DNA of 64,000 bases from Sesamum alatum. Lineage: Eukaryota > Streptophyta > Magnoliopsida > Lamiales > Pedaliaceae. The notes beneath the pieces are model-generated. The model did no database searches. It was not told where the DNA came from and saw only the letters and a program-made list of their open reading frames with translations. Position numbers and translations under genes: made by a program. The stretch covers positions 12,947,264-13,011,263 of the forward strand of contig JACGWO010000005.1 of the NCBI GenBank assembly GCA_034509735.1. Reading direction: 5' to 3'. Positions 21,430-32,284 of this stretch are shown here, one piece after another; the stretch's first letter is position 1, and every line of letters starts with the position of its first letter.

Positions 21430-23355
21430 TGTTAGAATAGGTGACCATGTAGCCAATCTTAGCAGGCGAAATGTAACCTATGTCTAGACAATTTCAAAGA
21501 TTTGATATATTATTAATGAATAAAGAAGTGAAATTCATTTGGCATTACTTTATTTGTGTTCACTTTATCTGCTTTATACATATCTGTTCACTATGCAAAC
21601 AAAGCCCACGGACTGAGAACGTATTTCGGGGACTGGGACTACGCTTGGAGGTAGGTCCATGAAATCAATCTGGAAATCTCCAAGTCAAGGAATCTCGAAA
21701 ATGGGTACCGAGATTCCCCTTGAGACTTGCACTAAGCATCTGCTGTCGTATTTCATTGACGGGTGACGAAGGTCGTCTAAGCAGTGTTAGTGAGTTAGCC
21801 TGCTAGGGAGCAGCTGACTGAGGTGACTCGCGGGAACCGTCTTACGGAGGACCTTGAGTAGGGTCGGCTAGGTATGACGTGTATTCCCGGTTCCAACGGT
21901 ACAGGTCAAGTCCTTTGACTTGAGGAACTGCTGAATTTACCTGTATATCAGGTCTGTATCTTAGATATGGTGAGAGATTGCCAAGAAGCACTTGAGTAGT
22001 CATAAGCCATGTCTAGTGCAGCTTTGGTGTACAGAGTGACAGTAGTTTCCAAGAAAGGATCTGTCTCCTGTCAAAAGGCATTGACAGTTGAGTCTCACAT
22101 ATGCTCTGTGTCTTGTCCCTAAAATCTGTGGCCACAGTAACTGAACAGAAGGGAAGGTTTCCCTTGCGGCGTTTAGTAAGGACAGACCGACACTTAAATC
22201 CAAAATGGGTACCTGCATTCTCCGTGCCCTAGACCCTAAGTGGTGAGACCGTAGACGGAAGGACAAGTATACTGTTAGAGCCTAAATGTTCATCCCCGAA
22301 TATTCACCTAGTCTCTAGTGCCATGGACCGTTGCTAGATGGCCACCCATGGTAACGGGCGGATTCTAGGAATCCGACCAAGTCTAGCTGAAAGGTGAACC
22401 TAAAGAGTCACACACAAATCCACACACATTAAGTATTTAATTTAGAATTAAATATTTGGAGAAATGGAATGATTAAATTGGATTTAATCGGGTCCTTAAT
22501 TTTCTTGGAGAAAATTAATTCCTTTTATTAGATAAAAGGGATTAATCTAATAAATTAAATTTATTAGAAAATTAATTTAATGGGCCTAGAATAAATATTT
22601 ATATTTTATTATATTTATTTATTGCCCTTTGGAATATTTAAATAGGTTTTAAATTCCATTAAATTAAATTAATGGTTGAGATTAAAAGGAGAGATGAATG
22701 GCTAGGATTAATTTGACTAGGTCAAATACTACTTTGACTAGGTAAAAATCCTAGTCAAATTAGTCTTCTAGAGTTGGAGTTTGAAGAGGATTAAACTCCT
22801 CCTCTATAAATAGTCCTAGCCCTTTCACCACACACACTCCCTCGTGTGGCTCTCCCTCTCCTATCTCGTCCGCCCCTCTCTCTCACTCTCCAAGATTTGT
22901 TTCTTGTTCTTTTGTTCTTGGAACAATTGAACATAGGAGGATTAATCCCGTTAACCTAATAACGTGTGATTGATCCATCCTCTCCAAAACACTTGTTCGT
23001 TCGCTAGCACGATGTGCAAGTTACGTGGGTGGATTGCGTGTTACAATTTGGAGAATCTCACATACGGGATTTGGTGCAAATCGGGGAAAAACGCGAGTAC
23101 CTGTTAGAAGACGAAAACGACAATCGGTAGGTTCCGATTTATTTTTTGTCCCTCTTTTATTTTAATCCTATGACCTCCATGATTCTTTCTATGCTTTCTG
23201 ATTCATGAGATACACCGAACACCTGGGAATTTCAAAGGTACACCCCTTGAACGTGTTCTTTAATTTACGTAAAGCATGTTTAAAATTTTTGTTATTTAAT
23301 TTTATACCGCGCTTCCGCATTTGCGCTATTTCCCGGGATGATCCACAATCTTTCA
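21430..23355 (+). repeat. 3' LTR of element D (type B, complete)
   Basis: It is 1926 bases, from TGTTAGAATAGGTGACC to CACAATCTTTCA. A TATAAATA box lies at 22805-22812 in CCTCTATAAATAGTCC, followed by an ACACACACTCC stretch. It matches solo LTR B1 along its whole length and differs from type A LTRs mainly in the first kilobase. Confidence 0.9.
22805..22812 (+). promoter_or_regulatory. TATA box in 3' LTR of element D
   Basis: TATAAATA in CTCCTCTATAAATAGTCC. The context is conserved with 13887 and is close to that at 52946. Confidence 0.6.
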
Positions 23356-26006
23356 CTCTGAGACAGTTTAAGCTCTTTGAGTCTGTGGCCACAACGATCT
23401 GTCGAGTAGGGAATTGTTTCCTACATTGATCAATAGAACAAATGTGTCTCGAGTTATTGAGCATAGTTGTCTAGTCCAGGATGGGAACCGAAGCCCAATG
23501 CCATGCCCTAGGCCTAGACTGGGAGACAGATGATGGAAGGACCATACTCGTACGGAAGTCGGGAGCCTAAATGTTCATGCCAACATTCACCTAATCTCTA
23601 GTGCCATGGACCGTTGCTAGATGGCCACCCATGGTGACGGACATTTCTGATTAATGGTTAATCAGAAATAATTAATTAAATTAGATTTGATTATTCAATT
23701 ATGTTGGACACAAGCCCAAGTCTAGCTGAAGGTGAACCTAATGAGTCACACACAAATCACAGTGGGGTTGGTAGAATTAATTTAGAATTAATTCTAGAAG
23801 AAGCGAATTAATTTAATTGGATTAAATTAATTCAAGGAGAAAATACATGATTGGATCATTTATTGAGAAATTCATTTGATGGATGGTCCAAAAATTAGTT
23901 AATTAGCTTAGTTAATTATTGGATTTGGAACCTTTAACTTAATTGGATTAATTTATTGATTTTGGTTTTATTAATTGATTGGATCAATTAATTAGTGTTT
24001 TAGATTATGTTTATTTGATTGGATTAAATGAACTTTTTAATTTCAATAAGGTTTAAAATTGATTGGATTAATTTAGAACCTATGGATCTTGGTTGGTCTT
24101 AATTTAATTTGATTAAATCAAAACCGATGAAAATCGATCCATGGCTTGAAACCCAGGCTCAAGAGGTTGGATCAAGTTGAGGAGGAGTTTCAACTCCTCC
24201 ACTTATGAAGGCCATGATGGTTCATGGAGAGAAGAGTGTGAATGTGTGTGTAGAGGTTACCTTGGAGGTAACTTATGTTTTGAATTGTGAATACATGAAA
24301 AATATACTACACACAAACTAATCCATACTTGCATTATTTTTCCAGCCAAAACATTCAAAAATCTCTGCAAATTTTCTCCTTTTTGTGTTCATAACTTTTG
24401 AAAAGGATTGAAGTAAAAAATTCTAAAAGACACTAAACAATAGTGTTGTTTTGGAAGGGTTTCTTCTTCACTTCTCTATTTCTATCTAGCAATAGATTAG
24501 AGTATTTCTCCATAGTGTGGTGTGGACGATACTTAGAGGAATCTACATTGAATTTTCAAGTGAAGGGAAGGAGAAACAGAAAGGGAACACACACGTACCG
24601 GTTCTACTTGTAGTGAACAAAGGTTGGTTTCCATTTATGTTACATGTATTTTTGTTTACTTTCTTAAGCCACATGTCCAACATTCTTCTCTTCTTTTATT
24701 TATGCTTTGACAAACACCAAACGCCCGGAACTTCGAAGAGAACACCCCTTTGAATCCGGTTAAAATTAACCCTTTAATTACGCATTTTACATGTCCATTG
24801 CATTTACGGGCCGTACCCAAATCTTTTAGGACCATTACTAGACGTCCACCCATGGTAACAGGCTTATGTTGGACATGAGCCCAAGTCTAGCTAAGGGTGA
24901 ACCTAAAGGTCACACACAAATCATCGAGGCGGTGAAGGAATTAATTTAGAATTAATTCCAGAAGACGTTAAGTTATTGGATTATTTATGGGATATTCATT
25001 GGATGGATGACCCAACATTGTATAGGACTTACGCTAATTATTAAATAAGAATTATTAATTGAGGGAATTTTGGCTTAAGTCATTAATTAGATTAAATGAC
25101 TTAGGGCTTAATTTAGATGTGCCTTGAAATATATTGAATCTAATTCATTGGACCTTTTGGGATTGTTCTAATTGGATTAGGACAAGGCCCGACCCATTAA
25201 GTTAGGACCGAGTTGACTTCCACGTTTGGAAGGGGAAGAGTTTGACTCTTCCCATATAGAAAAGGAGTGTTGGCCGATTTTATGCTTTTGGAAAGCATAA
25301 AATCAACCATCACCTTTAGAAGGTGAACAAGTTGTGATTTTGGAAAGCACAACTTGCTATGATTGTGGCTCTCTCACTTGGTATGATTTTATCATACCTT
25401 ATAAGAGAGAGTTTGATTGATGGAGATGATTAGAACGTATCTAGACACGTTTCGATCATTCCATTAGTCCTAGATATATAACTAAACTACTACACACTCC
25501 CACCCTCTTGCTCTCATACACTCGGCAACCACGTCCCTCTCTCTCTAATCCCTCCTTTGTTCTTCTTGGTCTAAGATCAATTGAGAACAAAGTTTGATTA
25601 AAAAGATACACTAATTCATTGTGTAGTTCTATTAATCTCACTTCTTCCTAAGGGTTGATATGTTCTAGCAAAGAGATCAAATTTTCTGCCAGTGTGGTGT
25701 GGACGTCGTTAGTGGGTTTCTACATTTGAAACCTCGTGGATGTGTTTGGAAAGAACAAAGCTAGTAGCTGGTCACAAAGAAAACTACAAAGGTAATGATT
25801 ACATTTTCGTATAATGTATCTTTGTTTATGTTTTTTGTACATGCCATATGTGTTAGAATTATATGTCCACATACTCTACATCGAACGCCTGGGAGAGATC
25901 AAGGGTTCATCCTTTGATCGATTTGAAATATCGTATGTTTTTGAGTTGTTTTATGTTCTCCACACTTCTGCCGCTCTCCCAGGCGAATCCAATTCCCTTT
26001 AGTAGC

Positions 26007-26241
26007 CTTGTGTATGGGGCGGCTGTATCTTGGTCTTGGCTGATGTGATCGCTGCATTGTGTGGTTGCCAAAAGCCCTGCACTAGTGCGGTCAAACATGC
26101 ATGGAATTTGGTACATTCAAAGAAGTAATTCATCACTCATCATGAGATGATGCCGCTCTCCTATGTCCTCTGGACTGTGTTCATCTCTAAAAGTTTGTGG
26201 CTACAGTTGTTAATAAAATAGAAATATAGTTTCCTATGTTG
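26007..26241 (+). repeat. Oldest copia LTR, part 2
   Basis: It resumes the host LTR left at 11682 (GTAGCCTTGTGTATGG, GGCTGTATCTTGG, AAGTTTGTGGCTACAG, TTTCCTATGTTGATT) and is cut by the hAT insertion with duplication ATTGATGA. Confidence 0.75.
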
Positions 26242-27059
26242 ATTGATGACTATAATACACTGACACTCTAAAAAATCACTCGTTACAGTGTCGAGCACGT
26301 TTTTGACACGGACACGACCTCGAAGTGTTCTAAAATATAAAATAAAAAAAATCTGCACGGTGTCGAACATGCCAAAGGGCTGAATAAACAAGAAAATACT
26401 ACCCCATCGTTCCTTTTCCCAGTTCTTTCCTCCTCTTGTGATTCTCGATAATAAAAACTAATAAAATTCTATTGAGTACTCGAATAAATAATCAGTTAGC
26501 AACATACCTGCAACACAGTTATTTGGGAGAATAAACCAATTATGGAAGGGGATGAAGAAGGAAGACGTTACACATACTGTTGGTGTGTTCAGCGGTGAAG
26601 ATATTATTGTAGCTTTGTTGGGCTTTTATCACTTCTTGAAATATCTTCATATATGATCCAACACAAAAGTTTCAATGTAGCCTCATTCTACCTGGGCATT
26701 GTTCTCTGTTAGGAGCACTGGCCTTGTTTGGTGATTAACTGATTATGCATTTGCTAAAGTTGAATTGAGCAATCAATATGAAAAAGGCACTAGCCCTCAT
26801 TTTATCATTGGTTTTTAACTTTTTATGTAGAAAGCTTTCTATGTCAAACAATCGAATGCTTTTAAGAATTACTTGCAAATTGTGATTCAATATATGAGAT
26901 TTTATTACTTTCAAACAATCTGTTTCAATTGCTAATTCAGTTTATGAATTACTTGCGAATTGTAATTCAATATATAAAATTTCAAATTGGTTATGAATTG
27001 GATTGTCATTTTTGTCTTTTCAAATTTTGAAGCTAAAGTAGAATTGAGCAATGAATTTG

Positions 27060-29255
27060 GAAAATGCAAGTCCTTTTGAGAGTGATGAAGGTTCTACTCC
27101 TCAAGATACTCGGCATTTATGGAGTTTGTGACGAAGTCGGGAAGAAGTGAAGGGGGTGAAAATGTTTCCTTTACATGTAATCTTTGCAAGGGTGCATATA
27201 AGGGCCCATATTCAAGAGTAAAAGCACACCTACTAGAAATTGGAGGGAGTGTAATCAAAGCATCCCCGAAAGCAACTATTGGTCTAATACTTGAGATTTG
27301 AAGATTAGAAGATGAAGCAATGCAAAGAGAAGAGAGAGTTCAACCAAAAATGGTTCATTTACCTCATTCTATTTCTAGTTCTAGTCAATCATCTTCTCAT
27401 TCTGTGTCGATGGATGACAATCAACTTCTCATCTTTTAGGCAAAAAAGATATGAACCTAAAAAAAGAAAGATTGGTGGTGATAGTACCTTGGAGAAATCT
27501 TTTAATTTTCAAGTTAGAGAGCCACTAGATGGTGAAATTGCAAGAATATTTTATTTAGGGGGTCTTCCTTTTAACCTTGCTCAAAATCCTATGTTAGGGC
27601 TTTTTTCCTCTACTGCGAACAACCATATTGTTGGTTATGTTCCACCAGGCTATAATTCTTTAAGGATAAATTGTTGCAAAAGAGAAGGCCAATGTTGAGA
27701 ATTTTGCTTGAATACACTAAAAGCATATGGAAAACGAAAGGTGTGACTTTAGTATATGACGGTTGGATAGATCCTCAAAGAAGACCATTGATTAATTTTA
27801 TGGCTGTGAATGGGGGTGGAACAATGTTTATATGAGTTGTTAATTGTGAAGGAGAGTACAAAACAAATATTTCATTTCTACTCTGATTAAGGAGGTGATG
27901 GTGGAAGTTGGAGTTGCTAATGTAGTACAATAAACACAGATAATGCTCCTCTTTGTAAAGCAGCAGGTTTATTGGTTGAACAAACATATCCTCATGTGTT
28001 TTCGGACACCATGTGTGGTTCATACTCTGAATCTTGCTTTGAAAAATATATGTGTTGCAAAGAAAACTAAGGCAAATGAAATCGCACATGAAGAATGTTA
28101 TTGGATCACTGAGATTTCCGCATCAATTTTGATGATTAAAAATTTCATTATGAACCATTCTTTGAGGCTTGCTATGTTTAATGAATCTCAAAATTGAAAT
28201 TGCTTGTTGTTGCTGAGACACGCTTTGCTTTTGTAATCATTATGTTGAAAAGGTTTAAACTCATAAAGCACCAATTAAAGATAATAGTTATTAGTGAACA
28301 ATGGTCTTGCTATCACGATGATGATATTGCTAAAGCAAGAAATGTCAAAGTGAAATTGTTGGGTGATTCATGGCAGGATTCAATTGATTATGTTCTGCTT
28401 CACTGAGCCTATTTATGATATGCTTAGAGCATGTGACATAGTTGTTTGCATTTGGTTTATTACATGTGGGATAATATGATATCTAAGTGAAGGCAACAAC
28501 AATATATAAGCATGAGAAGAAAAATGATTATGAGGATTCAAGTTTTTGTGGTGTTGTGCACAAATATTGGTGGATAGATGGAAAGAGTAACACTCCTTTA
28601 CATATCTTGCTCATTTCTTAAATTAAAGGTAACCCATTTATGTATGCCATTGTTAAGTTTTAAGTATTTTATCTTTATTTATTCTCAAACTTGTGATTAC
28701 AATATCATTTTAAATTTTATAGATGTTCAATAAAAGAATGGCAAGTAAACATCTGAACCTCACTCCACCAAAAAATTGATGCGTGAATTTTTAGGATGCA
28801 AAAATATGTTTGAAACATCTTTTTCCTAATGAAGATACACGAAAGGAGGTGAATCTTGAGCTTGAAATATTTTTTGGATGCCTTGATGACTTTGCCGGCG
28901 AAGATTCTTTGCGAGGTAGATGGAAAATGGATCCAATAAAATAGTGGTTACTGAATGGCTCCGTATCCCGTCACCTTCAAAGTGTTTCTCTAAAATTACT
29001 TGGCCATGTTTCTTCATCTTCTTGTTGTGATAGAAATTGGAGTACTTATGCATTCATCCACTCAACAAGGAGGAATCAAATTACTCCACAACGTTCTCAA
29101 GAGTTTTTGTGCATAATATCTTTGACTTTTGTTGATAAAGACTCAATAATACATGCAAGGCGGAAAAAAATGTGGGATGTAGTAGGAGATGCATTTGAGA
29201 CCATAGAAGATGTTGGGATTCTAGAAATTGCAAATCTCTCGCTTTGATGAACCAA
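27060..29255 (+). pseudogene. hAT transposase (BED finger, DUF659-like, dimerisation domain), broken
   Basis: A BED-type finger reads VSFTCNLCKGAYKGPYSRVK followed by AHLLEI at about 27160-27240. The body reads GEIARIFYLGGLPFNLAQNP and YVPPGYNSLR, then GVTLVYDGWIDPQRRPLINF with a likely catalytic Asp, then TDNAPLCKAAGLLVEQTYPH. The C-terminal dimerisation region is seen as LKLLGHVSSSSCCDRNWSTY and AFIHSTRRNQITPQR at about 28985-29090. Frame changes occur at least at 27300, 27690, 27840 and 28190, with several stops. It would have cut and rejoined DNA at the element ends but cannot be functional now. Domain names are from recognition of the family. Confidence 0.85.
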
Positions 29256-29521
29256 AATTGGAGGTGCTTTTTTTATTTTTTTTTATTTGTGGATGAAATT
29301 ACTGAAGATTCTAGAGATGGTCATGATTTATCTAATTTAGATGACTAGAAACTTTTCCATTATGTACTTTGCAAAATGATCTGCTTATGTATATTTTTGA
29401 AACCATGAAAAACTTAGATGTAAGACATGCGTATTTTATGTCGTATCGATATTTTTCATATTGCATATTTTAATTTTTTGAGAAATTGATGGTATATATA
29501 ATAACAGAATATTTTTCTTAG

Positions 29522-30237
29522 TCCACATATTCTGGAATCTGAATGATGATGGGCCTCTACCTTCATGTAAAGAGGCTGACATAAGTAAGGGGTGGTGGTT
29601 AGAGGTGCGGTTGGGAGATGGGTAACTCTGGTGCAGTTGAAAGTTTTAGTCTATTCTCTGGAGTAGATAAATCTATCCAATCTTCTCCAAACTCTATTAT
29701 TAGTCCAAGTGTAGGGAGAGCCCTCAAATCCAGAATCCATTAGACCAGTTTCAAAAATCATGTCTCCAAAATCCTCCATGGGGCCTTCTTGTTCAATGTT
29801 TCCCCCTGGTTTTCAGCTGCATTAAAGACGGTGTTGAAGTCACCTCCAACTATCTAAGGATCTTCTAAGGTTGCAATCTGGTTAAGATCCTCCCATAACA
29901 TTCTTCTTGATGTTCTACTACATTTGGCATAGATGAAGGTACAACGTGCCTCTTTGGGAATGAGGCCAGAGGACATTTTCGCACGAAGAAACTGAGAGTT
30001 ATCTATGATCACATTCACATTAGTAGCATGAGAAGCAAAGCACCATATCTTATTATTGGTATTAGAACATGCAAAGTTGAAACCTAATCTACGAATGAAT
30101 AGACTGTCATTCATATGTACGAAGGGTTCTACGAGCACAAGAATATGAGGTTTGTGTTAAGTAAGCATATCAGAAAGGATTTTTTGTTCGAAAGCTTTAC
30201 CAATTCCCCTAACATTCCATAATAAGATTTTAATCAC
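29522..30237 (-). pseudogene. LINE ORF2 endonuclease domain, 3' part of the LINE missing
   Basis: On the minus strand it starts near 30237 with KILLWNVRGIGKAFEQKIL, then HILVLVEPF (catalytic Glu), VGGDFNTVF (conserved Asp and Asn), and after a frame change SGFEGSPYTWTNNRVW and RRLDR. It ends at GPSSFRFQNMW and then stops abruptly at about 29522, where hAT sequence resumes. That is an AP-endonuclease-type domain of L1-like plant LINEs. Reverse transcriptase and RNase H are absent. A stop in the HKPH region and a frame change break it. Confidence 0.8.
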
Positions 30238-31202
30238 TTAAGAGGTGGATAAGGATGAAGATCTTGTACTCCTTTTCAGGAGAGTTTCAGGGGAGGTCAT
30301 ACCTTTGGCTTTTTTACCTTTGACAATTTGGTGAGCCGACCTTCTAGATGAGGAGGCTTCCTCGCTTGACTTATTTCTTTTGTGTTTCTGAGCAGTGGTA
30401 GAATCAATCAGGATTGCCTCTTGGCTTGGTGGCACCTCCTCAGCCTGAGCTTCCATGAGGGAACTCTCAAGTTGAAGGTCTTGAGTAGCATCCACCTCCT
30501 CATTGTTAGCAGCATTTTCATTGGGAGCGCGGAGCTGACTATGTTCCTGGGTTCGTAGTTCTTCCTCCTCCATGTTGGCAAGGGTTTGAAATCTGTTCAA
30601 GATAGGGGTACAACTCTCATAGTCCTCATTTTCTGGATCAGAGACACTTGGACTATTTGAGACCTGGGGCTGCTGTTTGCTGGATTCCCCTTTGGATCTA
30701 TGGATTTTCAGAATCTCATTGATAGCTTCAACATATTCAATAATGTTGTGCTTTGTTCTATTCTCTCTCATGTTTTCAATATCCCAGTTTTTATCAAGTA
30801 GATCAATAAGTAGAGGATCATCATAGTTAAAATCATCTTGAGTTTCCATCTCATTACCCAACAAAGTTTCATTCTCAGTAGACATACTAGTATACAATTA
30901 GGAGTATTTAAAACCCTATTTTCATGACTAACAGCATGTGAAACATTAGCATTATTGAGCAAAAGAGTTTCAATATTAGCATGTTCAGCAATAAGATTTA
31001 TATTACCAATGCCCCTGCGTCCAACATGCAAACCCCCATCTTCATTAGCAAAAATAACATCAGCATTTAAGGTCCTAGTTTCACTATTAGCATCATGCAA
31101 ATGATCAACCACATTAATATTACCAATAACATCATCTAAGACCTTGTTTTCATTATTACCAACTTGCTCCTTACTAGAGGAGTTAGCATTCATGCCAATC
31201 AT
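30238..31202 (-). pseudogene. LINE ORF1 remnant (acidic, serine-rich C-terminal region)
   Basis: An open frame of 219 codons (30897-30238) ends immediately before the ORF2 endonuclease, the usual ORF1/ORF2 order. It is rich in Glu, Ser and Asn, with basic KHKRNKSSEE and KGKKAKG stretches near the end. A second open stretch (31202-30768) overlaps it in another frame and encodes repeated Asn/Asp-rich text, so a frameshift near 30890 splits one protein. I see no zinc knuckle. The assignment rests on position rather than on a clear domain. Confidence 0.5.
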
Positions 31203-31690
31203 AGTATAAGGATGTGCAACATGGCTGGTCTAGTTGGGTTCAATCATTGCTACAGAGCCATAGGTGAAGGTGGTTCAAGTAGCAGGTTGGACGGCGGCGA
31301 AGCTAGGAAGGATTCGGCCACAGCTTAGATTTGGGCGTGGGGGAGCATGAGGAGGTGAGAGGGGAAAAGCTTCGAATGTGAAGGTTGTTGGGGAGGTGGG
31401 GAGAAGAAATCCAGTGAAAACTTCTGGCGACAACGACTACAGAAGGCTTTGGCGGACACTGTCTGTAAATCCCACACTGTGAAAGGATCGAGGGTTCAGG
31501 AAGGAAGAGGGAGCGTGTGGGAGAGATGGAACGGAATCGGAGAAAGTGAGTCACCGGAGCAAGGAGGTTCAGGCGCCGACGCAGGTGGCGGAGAAAGGCA
31601 GTCGGCGACGACCGTATGAAAATCGCACGCAGTCAGAGTGTAAATCGCCAGAGAAACGTTTATAGAGAGAAAGTTTTTTTCAACACGTAT
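31203..31690 (-). other. Probable 5' leader of the LINE
   Basis: GC-rich compared with its surroundings, lying directly upstream of the ORF1 remnant on the minus strand. It ends near a T-run (AAGTTTTTTTCAAC) where hAT-type sequence resumes. A minus-strand open frame at 31554-31303 shows no known domain. Confidence 0.35.
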
Positions 31691-31817
31691 GAAACCTTAT
31701 TTCTCTTTTGGTAATAATAAAATAATATTATATATATCCATGTCCGTGCCTCGTCGTGTCCTAATTTTTTGAAATTTTTTGTGTCGCCGTGCGTGTCCAT
31801 TCATCATAGATTAATGA

Positions 31818-32284
31818 GAAACATAGTCAAGAGGGGGTACATGGTTATCGAAGTCAAGTATGAGAACTGATTTAGAATTTTGTGCCCTAGACTTTGATCG
31901 GAAGATAGCTTGATGGAAGGACCGTATCCGTACAGTTCGCGCAGTTAAAGGTTCACACCAATTTCACCAATTCTCTAGCGCCACAGATTGTTTCTAGACA
32001 GCCACCCCTGGTCAGAGGGGATTAATAAGTTAATCAAGAGTGATTAATTGAATATGTTTCAATTAATTTTTGAGTAAGTTAGTTGTCGGATTAAATTGTA
32101 TATGTAATACAGGCCCAAGTGTAGCTGAAGGTGGACCTATAAGGGTAACACACAAAACACTAACAATTGGAAAATTAATTAGAGAATTAATTCTCGAAAT
32201 AATTCCAGAAGAGAGAGACATAACTAATTTAAAGGAGTTTAAGTAGATCATTTCAATTATATGATTATTTAATTGAGGTCCTAT
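31818..32284 (+). repeat. Oldest copia LTR, part 3
   Basis: It resumes after the hAT element (GAAACATAGTCAAGAGG) and follows the LTR through GGAAGGACCGTATCC, CTCTAGCGCCACAG and GCCCAAGTGTAGCTGAAGG. It is cut at CCTAT by the minus-strand LTR that starts at 32285. The rest of this LTR was not found to the right. Confidence 0.7.

Larger units (their letters stand above)
15304..23355 (+). mobile_element. Ty1/copia retrotransposon D, two LTRs, inactive
   Basis: It starts TGTTAGAATAGATGACC at 15304 and ends AATCTTTCA at 23355. The target duplication is GCTCT (15299-15303) against CTCT (23356-23359), one base lost. Order: partial 5' LTR (15304-16122), leader, gag, protease, integrase, RT, RNase H, polypurine tract, complete 3' LTR (21430-23355). 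Integrase before RT is the Ty1/copia order. The reading frame breaks at least five times and the 5' LTR has lost its promoter half, so it cannot be active. It is the innermost element of the nest. Confidence 0.9.
14609..24828 (+). mobile_element. Solo LTR A2 (type A), interrupted by copia element D
   Basis: The LTR is 14609-15303 plus 23360-24828, about 2.16 kb. It starts TGTTAGAATAGGTGACCAG and ends CAAATCTTTTA, a decayed form of the usual CTTTCA. A perfect 5-bp duplication GGACC flanks it (14604-14608 and 24829-24833). It is nested in solo LTR A1, whose text continues correctly across the gap. The only internal copia region inside it belongs to the younger element D. Confidence 0.85.
11683..26001 (+). 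mobile_element. Solo LTR A1 (type A), interrupted by two nested insertions
   Basis: The LTR runs 11683-12494, 14475-14608 and 24834-26001, about 2.1 kb in all, from TGTTAGAATAGG to CCAATTCCCTTTA. The flanks carry a 5-bp target duplication with one mismatch, ATAGC (11678-11682) and GTAGC (26002-26006). Within it sit solo LTR B1 (12495-14469) and solo LTR A2 (14609-24828). No internal copia region belongs to A1, so it is a solo LTR left by recombination between two LTRs. Confidence 0.85.
26250..31809 (+). mobile_element. hAT DNA transposon with LINE insertion
   Basis: The flanks carry an 8-bp duplication with one mismatch, ATTGATGA (26242-26249) and ATTAATGA (31810-31817), the length used by hAT elements. 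The terminal repeats are imperfect: CTATAATACACTGACAC and, reversed, CTATGATGAATGGACAC (12 of 17). Subterminal GACACGGACACGACC-type motifs occur at both ends. It encodes a decayed BED/DUF659/hAT transposase (about 27060-29250) and contains a LINE fragment (about 29522-31680). The host LTR continues correctly on both sides. Confidence 0.85.

Noticed and set aside
30238..30897. 219-codon open frame as a possible host gene
   Set aside because: It ends directly before a LINE endonuclease on the same strand and has ORF1-like composition, so a LINE origin is more likely, although no zinc knuckle was seen.
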